A model generated the notes under the pieces. The model saw only the letters and a list, made by a program, of their open reading frames with translations, was not told where the DNA came from and ran no database searches. Positions 34,281 through 44,246 of a DNA stretch of 64,000 nt are shown piece by piece (position 1 is the stretch's first letter; each line of letters starts with the position of its first letter). The translations under genes and the position numbers were made by a program. This DNA is from Ornithodoros turicata (lineage: Eukaryota > Arthropoda > Arachnida > Ixodida > Argasidae): the NCBI RefSeq assembly GCF_037126465.1, contig NC_088201.1, positions 130,200,665 through 130,264,664 on the forward strand, written 5' to 3'.

Positions 34281-36100
34281 TTTGTTTATTATTTATTTAT
34301 TTACTGACACATTGCTCGTACACTGATGAAATGTGGGACTACGAGGCCGCAGCCTGTTATGTAGTCCCGTTCGGGCAAACAATATGGAAACTGCGTTACA
34401 TGTCTTGTGGGTCAGCCTATCAGCACAAGTGTAATAAAATGAAACCACAGGTAAGTAACAGATGCACGACAAGTTAACAGTATCACCAATAGTTATCTCA
34501 ACTACAACGCTAAAACCTAAACTAAAATGACTAGCCCTAGTAATACTAAATGATATGCATCACTAGCGACAACAGTATCATACAGTAAAACAGTGACAAA
34601 TATAGCGGTGTATCAACGTCCAGTTAAATGTGCTCGTAGTTGCTGTCTAAATAAGAAAAAGTTATTTAATTGCCGAAGCTCGTTTGGTAATTCATTCCAT
34701 AGTTTTGGTCCGCAATAACTAAATATATATATACTAAAATTAGTTCTTGAGAAGGGCATTCTAAGGTGCATGTATGTTCTGCGCGACGAGTAAGTTGTGT
34801 TGTAATATGTAAGAGAAACAGAACTAGGTACACAAGTGGAGTACGCCAATCTGTGTACTAGTAAAATTAATTTATATTTGATAAGTGTAAAGACATCCAT
34901 AATCGAAAATAGGGAGAAGGCGTGTGTGATCGAGTCCCTGGGACCCTTGGCTAGTATGATTCTCAGTGCACGCTTCTGAACTATTAGCAAAGGCTGAAGT
35001 ACACTGCTATAGGTTGATGGGTAGAAATCCAGCGAACCGGTAGAATGTAGGAAGGGAGTTGCCTCAGGACAGAAGCCGCCGATATTTCGAACAGAGACTG
35101 TTCTTTTCTGGGCACCGTCCTCATCATTGGCATGGTATTTAAAGGGTTAGGTGTGACGTGTTTAAAGGTTCATGCGAATTGTGGGTCAACAGCCCGGAGG
35201 GAAGAAGGGAGCCCGTACGGAACATTTCTTCCCTCGGGGCTGTTGACCCACAATTCGCATGAACCTTTAAACACGTCACACCTAACCCTTTAAGTACCAT
35301 GCCTTCTGCCCGAGAGAGCCTGTGACCACTGAAATACACACTTGAATTCTCAAGATCAAGTGATCTCTGTACTGGTCGAAACACTACGTAGCTAGTTTTT
35401 CGGAACTAACTTATTTAAAGACAGCCAGATAGACAGTCTGTTAAGAGCTTGGTTAGCTTCGTGGTGAACTGTTTCTAAGGTTACGGCATCCACAAACACG
35501 CTGGTGTCGTCCGCGTAAAGGGTACACTATGCTGACAAGAACTCTGGCAGATCATTGATAAAAAGTAAAAAAAGCAGAGGACCCAGGATTGAACCCTGAG
35601 GTACCCCAACTATGTTTTGTAGGCTGGTAGATTTATTATCGCCTATTGATACGTACTGGGTTCTGCCAGTTAAGTAGCTATTAAAGAGTTGGAGTGGCGT
35701 ACCTCTTATTCCGTACAGTTCTAGTTTTAGCACTAATCTCTCCTGATCTGTGAGGTCAAACGCCTTCGTTAGATGTATAAATATGCCCATTATTAATCTT
35801 TTTCTATCCATGTCTGTTCTAACTTTCCCAACTGTGTTGAGTAGCGCTAAATCTGTAGATTTACCTGGGCGAAACCCGAACTGACATTCCGACAAGAAGC
35901 TATGTTTGTCAAGGTACTTTAACAATCTGCGATGGAGAAGCGTTTCGATCACCTTACTGAGTGAACTCAGCACAGCTATGGGCCTATAATTGGAAATCTG
36001 AAGCCTACCCCCCTTTTTATGTACCGGTATGATATTAGCGACCTTTAGTTCCGCCGGAAACACTCCTTCTAAGAGTTAGAGAGAGAGAAGAGTTAGAGTA
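34281..36100 (-). mobile_element. CR1/L2-type LINE insertion, 5'-truncated
   Basis: It inserted into foldback B and is flanked by ACGTTT (34275-34280 and 36101-36106). The 3' tail is the (TTTA)n at 34285-34305 on the plus strand. RT blocks on the minus strand: VFPAELKVANIIPVHKKGG, ISNYRPIAVLSSLSKVIE, FGFRPGKSTDLALL, VGVPQGSILGPLLFLLFIND, LYADDTSVFVD. The C-terminal region follows at 34990-34613 (QKRALRIILAKGPRDS, YCGPKLWNELPNELRQL). Endonuclease and the N-terminal RT are absent, and a Penelope end interrupts it at about 35040-35302. Confidence 0.85.
35040..35302 (-). mobile_element. Penelope-like 3' end with inverted duplication forming a hairpin
   Basis: On the minus strand the stretch 35130-35080 reads ATGATGAGGACGGTGCCCAG then AACAGTCTCTGTTCGAAATA, a Penelope-like terminal signature. 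Directly upstream, 35131-35206 and 35224-35302 are near-perfect inverted copies with a 17-bp spacer; shared words include TTCATGCGAATTGTGGGTC and GTTAGGTGTGACGTGTTTAA. Penelope elements often carry inverted end copies. An alternative is a TTAA-flanked MITE (35143-35289), because AGGGTTAGG ends adjoin TTAA on both sides. Confidence 0.6.
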
Positions 36101-36350
36101 ACGTTTCGTTAGCCCGTGTTAAATATATTGACTTCACATTAACTGATAAATATTTTGCTACACATAGAAAAATTATAGTAGCACACAGAAGATTGTCATT
36201 CCGGTCAAAGCATATTCGCGAAGCAAGCGCTGCAAAACCGCCCTTTGGCAACAGCCAGCGGGCGACAGCATGCTTCCAAGTCCCAGGTTGGTCATACGGG
36301 CATCCGAAATGCGCGCCATGTCCGCTTTCATGTCAAGAAAGGTTTGCTTC
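36101..36350. mobile_element. Foldback element B, second copy, part 2
   Basis: This continues the arm: CCCGTGTTAAATAT, TAACTGATAAATATTTTGC, CATATTCGCGAAGCAAGCGC, CAGCATGCTTCCA and GGTCATACGGGCATCCGAAA. The opposite arm is not present, so the copy is a half element or was deleted. Confidence 0.75.
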
Positions 36351-36661
36351 GCAACGTGACTTCGACCCTCTCTGAAGCAATTTTGTGTGTGCTGTTTTGA
36401 GTCGTCATGAAGAACGCTTGTGAGTAAAATGAACGACATCACGAGTGGGAATATATAGGATGCGCATATATACCCTCCTATTACCACCACCCTGCCTGAT
36501 CCGGCGTGAAATCACCCAGCTATTAAACGTGGATTACAGGCTACGTAATTAAATGATGAGATCTTCGATATCGCGTTTATATCAAGAGTTATCACGAAAT
36601 AAAATGGAAGATAGGGACAATTTGGCGTCTGCAAGTGCTATCTTGGCAGTGATTTGACCAA
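36351..36661. other. No gene recognised
   Basis: Non-coding sequence between foldback B and the SINE target duplication. Confidence 0.4.
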
Positions 36662-36672
36662 ACGCGACTTCG

Positions 36673-36948
36673 AATAGAATAATTGGGGGTTTACGTCGCG
36701 AGACAACTGATATCATGAGCGACGCCACAGCGGTCGGTCTGTGGATTGCTTTTGCCCACCTGAGGGTTCTTTAACGTGCGATGAAAGCTCATCACACGGC
36801 ACCCCGTATTTAACGTCTCTCGCGGAAGACGGCGTGTCTAAGCAACTTGTACCCTGCCACCAAGTTGCTGGCGTCCTCCGCCGGGTTCGAACCCATGATC
36901 TCGGGATCAGAAGGTGAACACGCTACCAACTAAGCCACTGAGGCCGGT
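36673..36948 (-). mobile_element. tRNA-derived SINE, full-length, 11-bp target duplication
   Basis: Flanked by perfect ACGCGACTTCG (36662-36672, 36949-36959). The minus strand starts with a tRNA-like head carrying box A (TGGCTTAGTTGGTAGCG) and box B (GGGTTCGAACCC), so an internal RNA polymerase III promoter is present. The body includes CACGTTAAAGAACCCTCAGG. The tail ends TCGCGACGTAAACCCCCAAT, then TATTC. Members of this family are common in tick sequences (from memory). The head looks intact, and the clean duplication indicates fairly recent insertion. Confidence 0.9.
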
Positions 36949-36959
36949 ACGCGACTTCG

Positions 36960-38729
36960 TTGGAGCGGAAATATTGGTGCAGTACAAAATGCATTCAGAC
37001 TCGAAGGCGTGTATATTCCCAAATCCCTGCAATGGCTAGGAACACAGAAGTTCACCGACACACGAGGCGGTGAAGAAGTAGAGAACACTGGCTTAAATTT
37101 ACTTTAATCTATCTACAATACTGTTTACACGTATTTAGGGCTATGGTGCAGGTGGCACAGGGCAATTTACAACAACAGAAGAACAGACAATTACAAGAGG
37201 TGTTAGAGTTTTTAACCTAATGCCCCATGTCCCATTTTGTCTTCCGGAGGTACGGGAAATTTGTTTGCCTGCAATGTGGGAAAAGAAAATCAGCGACGAA
37301 ACCAAAAATAACATGAAAATTAGCGTTTTTGCGGGGTTCATTTTGAAACGCGTTCGGCGGTGTGTTTTCGCTATCTCTGAATGACACGGCACGTCTGGCA
37401 CCTCCCGCCTCCAAAGGAAACATTTCTGTTACGTTATCCCCCGGGTGAAGGTATTTCTACCGAGGGGGCATTCGTCCTTTGCAACTGGAAAAGTAGAGTG
37501 CACGGTTTGCATCGGACGGGGCTTGTTGGGCTTGTTGTATTCAGTATTTCGTCGTCGTCTTTTTTTTTTTTTTTTGCGTGTTAGCGCCGCCAAGTAACTC
37601 TGGCTATGAGTGCCGTACAGACGTCGGCAGATGTCCGTTGTATTCAGTAGTATAGTTTTGCTTGGAAAATGTAAGGTCATCCAATACTCAATTGCATAGC
37701 AATGATCGAGTTCAGATAAACCTCAAACAAAATAACAATAACGCGTTTTGATAGTGCGACCCTTTCGTTTACCGCAGCCCACCTTTCATTTTGTTTATTG
37801 TAGATTTCCGATAACCATTTGCATGGATTCATGGTATGAAGACTGGAATTCGTATGGGACTGGTATGAAGTCTGAAAACTGGAACAGGGTAGAACATCGC
37901 CGGTTGCGATTAGACACCCCACCGTAAAAAGTAAGGCTATTCTTCAGTAGATTTAGAGATAACGGTGAACAAGTGCTACGCGTTCTCGAGTACATAGTTT
38001 ATTTCTGGATTAAGATTCTGCTTAGATCAGGGCAATCAGGGGTCTTACACATGCGGGCCACACGTCCATGGCTTGGCAGCTATTCTGTGTTTTTATTATC
38101 ATTCATTGTTTTTACCTTTGCTCCATGTAGTGCTGCTCCTGTTGATGTTAGGAAGTACATCCACATTGGAGCAATTCTTGTGGCTCATGTACGTCAACAA
38201 TACTTATACCGTCCTGGCCTGCACGTGCATTTTGATAAACTACACTGTAAGTAACGACACCTCAGCACAATCGGAACGGAAACCACAACCCCGTACGAAC
38301 CACCTCAACCCGAGCCGTCCACACTGCCCACAGTCTTGTTTTATGCAAAACGTATGAGACAAATCATGTAAGAACGCAAGTGAATGTCAAACGCAAATAA
38401 ATAGCAACAGCGTCTCAGTCGGAAAGTCGCTACGATTCTGGTGCTAGCAGACGATTCTCGAGGGGAGCGGACGCTTCCGGCAGTCAATGAAGTGCTCGGC
38501 CATCTGACGTCACAACACGCCAGACTCAGCTTGGGGGAGACTGTCGCCGCGGAGCTCATTCTTGCAAACTAATTTTCTCAGGAAATTGGCGCTCTTCGAA
38601 GGAAATATTTTGCGAGACAGTATATGAAGATAGTATGTTCATATCAAGCGGTGAAAAATATATGTTCCAAATGATTTCCATACTCTTTTAGTATTCTTCA
38701 TGGTGACGATAAGAAATGTTCCCATCGGC
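36960..38729. other. No gene recognised
   Basis: Unassigned sequence. A T-rich tract lies at 37560-37575. Short frames at 37141-38254 have no family signature. Confidence 0.4.
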
Positions 38730-39640
38730 TCCAAAAGTTGCTTTCCGCAGATCGAAGACCTTACGTAATATTCTCACTTCTTGTATGACTCAGAACAAGT
38801 CCGGTTGTTATCCCATGCGGTGGCACGCGTTGCCAATCTTATAAATGTATCCTACCATGTGCTATAGCACGAAGCACAGTTTCTGATTTTATTTTCAAAG
38901 TACACCAATTCCTCCATTGTAATTCTTCCTATGTATGTTATTTAATATTCTGCTACAAATGCAATGTCCAATACATTGGGGAGAACTCTAAAACCACAAG
39001 AGATTCTAGGGCCATAAATTTGATATTCGTAACAATCGCCTATCTCCAGTATCCATACATTTCATTCTTCCTTACCACAACTTTGAAAACGACCTAAAAA
39101 TATTATTTTAGGATCTCGTTTTAGCATCGTAATTAAACGTAAAAATAAGGAATCCTATCTAATATCCAAATTCAAATCCCTTGAACCCCAGGGTCTAAAT
39201 CACAGCCCTGAATCCTTGTATCAATTGATTTAATTCTTGATGCGTACACCGTCGTTTAGCTGTAGTCTACCCTTCCATCCAGACAGGCCCACCTATTTCT
39301 CACACTTTTCGAGGTTGCGTTCCGCGAAGATGCGTCACCATGACCTTGGTGTTTATGATGAGAACTTCTGCTTTCCTGCCTTCCCACCGAGTTGACCCAC
39401 AACAGTCAAATAGTGATAAAACTGGTAGCTTTCCAGTTGTTTCTGTTCTGTTTTGTTTTTCAGTGTATACCCTCCCCCCACCATTTGTCGTGTCTGCGTT
39501 TTGTAAACTCTATATATATTTGTACACGCGAACTTCAAATCTTGCACCTGATGAAGCCTGATCCCCCACGCGAAAGCTTAGTATATATTAAACTAGGAAG
39601 TTTCAGTGTTGCTTTTTGTATTGTGCTACATTGAATAGTA
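38730..39640 (+). pseudogene. Penelope-like element: GIY-YIG endonuclease domain and 3' end
   Basis: Shifting frames give VIPCGGTRCQSYKCIL, then FLHCNSSYVCYLIFCYKCN followed by VQYIGE. This is the Cys-rich linker plus the GIY-YIG core (VVYLI.C..C..QYIGET) of Penelope-like elements. HFILPYHNFENDLKILF and KNKESYLISKFKSLEPQGLN then match the domain end. The tail after 39540 has CACCTGATGAAGCCTGAT and CGCGAAAGCTTAG. The upstream reverse transcriptase is absent. Stops are frequent, so this is a relic. Confidence 0.78.
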
Positions 39641-42299
39641 CTGAAGCGATGTATCGCTATCGCCATTCTACAACTGGGCTTCGCCTCGTTACATCCAAGG
39701 GTTAGGTGAAGCCCACTTCACATTACCGCCATTGTTATTTAGGTGTGCGGCTCCATTCTGCGAGTCGGCTTCACCTCATTAGACTAGAATGTTAAAGGGT
39801 CTCTGACCAGAACCTGGTCAATGTCTTTGTTTGTATGGATAACGAACCTACATGGTGCCTCCAAGTTACAACTGAAACGTTTCGTCTCTGCGGAGCCGCC
39901 AACTATTCCAAACAAGGAGCCGAAAAGTGGTTTCGATTTCTGCCCTCAACTCGTGTGATCAGCGCAGAACTCTAGCTATGTGTATGACGTCAAACGCCCG
40001 CGACGTTTATTGGTGGAAAGTCCACACCGGAAGTTCGGGTGGTTTCCGCAACTTCCGTATTGCTGGGTGCTTTTTCAATATGGACGCGGAAGCACAGCGG
40101 AGTCGACAAGTCAGCTTTTCAGCTATCTTTCAGCAGCTGAGAGGCACCTGCTACGTGCAGCAGAGTTTGGAGGCCTTGCTTTTGAAATGTTGAGCCGCGA
40201 ATTGACTTCAGCATGAAGAGGAAGTCCCAACGACAGACTATTAGATAGGCTTTCAGCATCCATCACGATGAAACACATAACAGTTTGTGTAAATTTCATG
40301 TTTGACGGCGCCGTGTAAAGGGGCCGCGGAATGATTCATTGCATAATAATGCCGAAAGAAGTCGAGTGCTTATGTTGCAAGGAGCTGCCCTTAAAGTAGC
40401 ATATTTAGAACTTCGAGGGCAGCACGAACCTAGCGCTCATATTCACAAGTAAGAAGCGTACGTGTCTATGCACAATCATGCTGGTTGGTTTCAATACAAA
40501 ATAGTTTTTCTGAACTTTTCGTTATTGTTCGTCACTTATTCAGAAAGGGTGCAGCTGAATTAATACTCGGCGTCCTACTCGCTTTAGCTTTGTTCAAAGC
40601 TTGCGTGTCTCATACAGGAAATAGATTCGTACACTACATACCAACAGTTCGCGAGATGGATGTTGCACAAACTTGAAAAAAAACAAGAGAATCGTTATAC
40701 CAGTCTGCGCGGTGAACAGGATACGCAAAGCCTTTCCCATAGTCACTACTCCATGTTTTAAATACCCAAGATACTAGGTGGAAGTACCCCTACAGGGGGT
40801 GTCCTTGCAATTTCAGCTGTAGACTAATGATGCAACTATAATAATGACTCCCCACCCCCCGAACTTGTTTCAACACTCCTCCATGCTTGGGATTCTGGAT
40901 AAACCACTGTGCTGACCCGTGACACAAAGCACCATCTCGTCAGCCTGCTCCGCCTGGTAAGAATTACATTGGGCTCTCAATTCCATCACAGACACAAATC
41001 CAATCCTGTTCTGACGCATCCTTTTGTCCACTCATTCAGTCAATGTCGTAAGTGTTGTTTGAACTCTTACTGTCTGATAGCACCCAAATAGTATTGTTTA
41101 GGCACCTCAAGTATTTTAATGATCGTTATGTGGAAGTAAATCAGACTGTTATGCAGGTTACCCTGTGTGTGACCTCGGGTCCTGCTCTCAGTCCTCCAGA
41201 AGTGCTCACTACACAAGTTGACTATCGAAAACCTCAATCTTCCATGCATGATGTAAAACCCCAGTTCGCTTGCTTCCTAGCCATTTTTTCTCAATCTTCC
41301 TTTTTTGTGCAAATTGCACACCCAGTTCGAGTAGGATGTATACCTTGAGGAACCAAGCTATCTTGGGCAGCTCGAATACTCAAATAGGCATGTTTTAGTC
41401 AAAGATGATGTAACATGTGGTTCATATAGTTTATTGTGGCACTCAGATAATATCTTCATAATATGTCTGCAGAGATTGCTCCAAAATAGCATATGTGATG
41501 CAGCGTTATACATTATTGGGCTTCTGGGAAAAATCATGATTCACCTGATACAGACGGCAGCCTTTTTAACGGCGTCTGACACATTTTTAGCAGCCACTGT
41601 TTTAAAATATGTATTAAAAATGCTCCAATTATGAAAGTATCACGAAGTTCTTCATTTCATTTGTTTACTTAAAGACCCTTGTGAAGGGGTTTACATAAAT
41701 GCGGGAGGTTTTTTTTATCCAAAAAAGACAAATACCAAAATGATGTACACAAAATTCGTTCACTCACCACAAAGCAATTCATTCGATCTGAAAACGATCA
41801 TAGCACTTGGAAATAAATGACGATATATTTTGTTCTGATGCTATGTGGGCAGGATCGTCATTTCAGTTTGACACCATCAGCTGGTGCGGAGAGTAGAGGA
41901 ATTTTTTTGTTTGTTTAGGTGGAGCAAGTACTTTGTGCGAGTCATCAAGGCTTGGAAGTAACTTGTCAGGGGATTGACAGTAAGTGGGGTGGGGAGGAGT
42001 GTGACTGTAATATAACTTATGAAAGAATGCCAGGCCTGATACCTTTCATCTGGTAATCAAAGGAGTAAGAAAGAGTTTGGCTTTAATGGCTGAGACGCTG
42101 GAAAAAGGACGATAATCAAGAGCAACAAACCGTGCGGTTCTGTACAAATTCTACTTTGTCGATTAAGAGATGTTGGGATGGGTTCCAGATTGCAGAGGCA
42201 TATTCCAGTTCTTTTGAACATGGCAGTTGAGACTGGAAACCATAGACAAGGCAAATACATACAAAGCATCAAGTGCCTAAGAAATGAATGATGAAAGAA

Positions 42300-42372
42300 G
42301 GCAGTCACTGGAAAGGTTAGCCAGTAGTAGGACTTGAACCCACATCCTCTGTATTACCGATCCAGGGCCGAT
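42300..42372 (-). mobile_element. tRNA-like SINE head fragment (candidate)
   Basis: On the minus strand, GATGTGGGTTCAAGTCCTAC resembles a tRNA T-arm/box B, preceded by CGGTAATACAGAG and followed by TACTGGCTAACC. It could be a second SINE family or a tRNA pseudogene. A full cloverleaf was not established. Confidence 0.4.
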
Positions 42373-42539
42373 TTCCAAGTGAACGCTTTGTCTACTGTAT
42401 TTTGCATGTGTTGAAGGAGCTGAGGGGCTGGATGGATGGATGTAGTCGTACCCCTGGTGGGCCTCTTTGCAACGAGGGTCCAGCACATTGCACCTGTAGA
42501 CAACCTGTAGACATGGTTGTCGTATACCAGGCTTTCTTT

Positions 42540-42641
42540 CTTTCTTTTTTTGTGCACTGCAATTTTATCGTAGTTGCCCTCTGTGGTGTTTTCCCAGATT
42601 AGACAGCAATAGTATAGTTTGGGGTAAACCAAGGATTTCAA
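42540..42641 (-). pseudogene. LINE reverse transcriptase scrap (CR1/L2-like)
   Basis: The frame reads KSLVYPKLYYCCLIWENTT then YDKIAVHKKRK. It resembles the RT thumb motif 'S-V-P-L-YC-L-WG-TT...KL--LQKR'. It is a short fragment inside TTAA element 1. Confidence 0.5.
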
Positions 42642-43384
42642 CTGCGTTGGTTTAGAACCCAGAACCCTTCTTTACTATGTGCAGTGTGCTGCATATTATA
42701 AGGAAAACAAATAGAAGAAAACTTGTACCTGATCCCTGCCTTGTATTTCCAACATTTGGTTCCACATCTTGTCCAACGAAGTCATAAACTACATTGGTGC
42801 ACACTGCTGTGACAATTATAATGTTACATCTAGATGCGGAATACACAGCTTCATTTTACGTACTGTGAATGTTGCTAACTGCATGGCTGCATACTGCTAT
42901 ACTGCTGTAAGCTGCTAACTGTATTCTTCAAATACGATTGGCAAAATCCGGCAAATCCGGCAAAATTGGCCAAAGTCGCTAATTGGATTATCGCAGTTAT
43001 AAAACAGGTCGTAGATTTCGAAGTATATACATACTTTTTATTTCCAGACATTGTGACGACAGTATATGGGCGTAAAAATGTTGGTTCTTGCTGAAAGTTG
43101 TTGTTGTAGTGCTCGATCACGTGACGGCATTCTGCGCGCTGATTGCATGGGCGATTGACGTCATCCCGGTGGGATGACCAGATGAGTTTTCTATATATCC
43201 GTACGTTTTCTTGGTTTGACGCTAGGTGTGCCAGCGTCGGCGTGAACCGCGATGTTCAAAATTCGAGTTTACGAAAACTGCTAAGTGTTGAGGCAAGAAT
43301 TTTCGTATATGAAGTTGCTTTGGTGTATTCTATCGGTAGCCACTGCGGAAAAGACTCTCCAGCTTCTGGTCAGAGACCCTTTAA

Positions 43385-43870
43385 GTGAAGCCCGCTTTAT
43401 ACTACAATATTCTGTCGCTCAAATCTGAAACTTATGTGACCCATGGTCAACACTCTACACTGGGCACTGCATGTTCCAGTAAATACACCCCGAACATTCA
43501 GATGTGCAGTAACAGATGGAAATATGTGCAATTTTTAAAAAAAAAACGTACAGGAGATTTACGATGTAAACACGAAACCGAGGAGATGCACACAAAGCAG
43601 GCTGCATGCAACATGTTGACTAAGTCTCAATGCAGTTCATCCCACTATTAATACACAATACAGAGAGACCCTTCTCTCACGATATGTTGTGCCGAGCGAC
43701 AAGGCTCACAAGTCTGGAGCAGATTATCACCCAGTGAGCACACCACCGCAAAATATCTACCCTTGAGGTATTCGAAATTATTCGCCATCTGAAGAAATTA
43801 TTCGGATTCGACTCGCAGTTCCAGTGAAATTTCTTAAACTATTCCCAATGGAAATTTTGCTATTCGCACA
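43385..43870. other. ATTCG-rich stretch, possible hAT-type end
   Basis: Between 43765 and 43870, TATTCG and ATTCG words recur (GGTATTCGAAATTATTCG, TTATTCGGATTCG). This resembles subterminal repeats of a hAT-like element broken by the LTR insertion at 43875. No coding sequence is seen. Confidence 0.35.
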
Positions 43871-43874
43871 CATC

Positions 43875-44148
43875 TGTGAGGAATTGTTTCAAGTCGGCCG
43901 AAATGGCCTGCGAAAGGACCCTGTTGGCCGCGTGTGTGGGTGGACGCCGTTCCCAGACCAATAGCTGACAGGCGCCCTTCCCGTTTCGGGGAACTGAGGT
44001 CTCCCAAATGCTGCGTCCTTGGGACGAGTGTATATAGTGTACAATAAACAGATCGTGGACGGTGACGTTCTACGAAGTGTACGCTGGCTGCTGTGTCCGT
44101 TTACTGCGACGTTCGGGGGCAAGCCCCGTCGAAGCTCATTTCCTTACA
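43875..44148 (+). repeat. 5' LTR with TATA box and polyadenylation signal
   Basis: Contains GTGTATATAGTG (TATA-like, about 44029) followed closely by AATAAA at about 44043. The TATA position implies a transcript start near 44060. The tight TATA-AATAAA spacing would make a short R region. Confidence 0.9.
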
Positions 44149-44246
44149 GTTTTTCAGAAGTGGGATCAGTTCCCTTTAGCCCCTCCGTCGCTACACGAGC
44201 GACCGACGACGTACGGCTACGAAGTTTCTGTAAACTGACAACGACG

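Larger units (their letters stand above)
39796..43380. mobile_element. TTAA-flanked DNA element 1 (3.6 kb)
   Basis: TTAA at 39792-39795 and 43381-43384 flanks inverted ends AGGGTCTCTGACCAGAACCT and AGGGTCTCTGACCAGAAGCT. A TTAA duplication with AGGG ends points to Kolobok or piggyBac-like movement. The interior shows no transposase. It holds a LINE RT scrap and a SINE-like tRNA head near 42.3-42.6 kb. A small frame (MDAEAQRSRQVSFSAIFQQL) at 40081 has the right position for a left-end gene but no recognisable fold. Confidence 0.75.

Noticed and set aside
35143..35289. Calling the hairpin a TTAA MITE outright
   Set aside because: The pairing continues outward past both TTAA sites and the adjoining sequence is a Penelope-type terminus, so the TTAA may be part of a longer inverted duplication.
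40081..40194. A left-end gene in TTAA element 1
   Set aside because: The frame is short, lacks the THAP zinc ligands and overlaps another frame of equal quality.
42300..42372. A functional tRNA gene
   Set aside because: Only the T-arm/box B side is convincing; no complete cloverleaf could be drawn, so it is listed as a SINE-like head.
44019..44246. N-terminal extension of the Gag-protease ORF into the LTR
   Set aside because: The upstream ATG precedes the TATA box and predicted transcript start, so the extension is unlikely to be translated.
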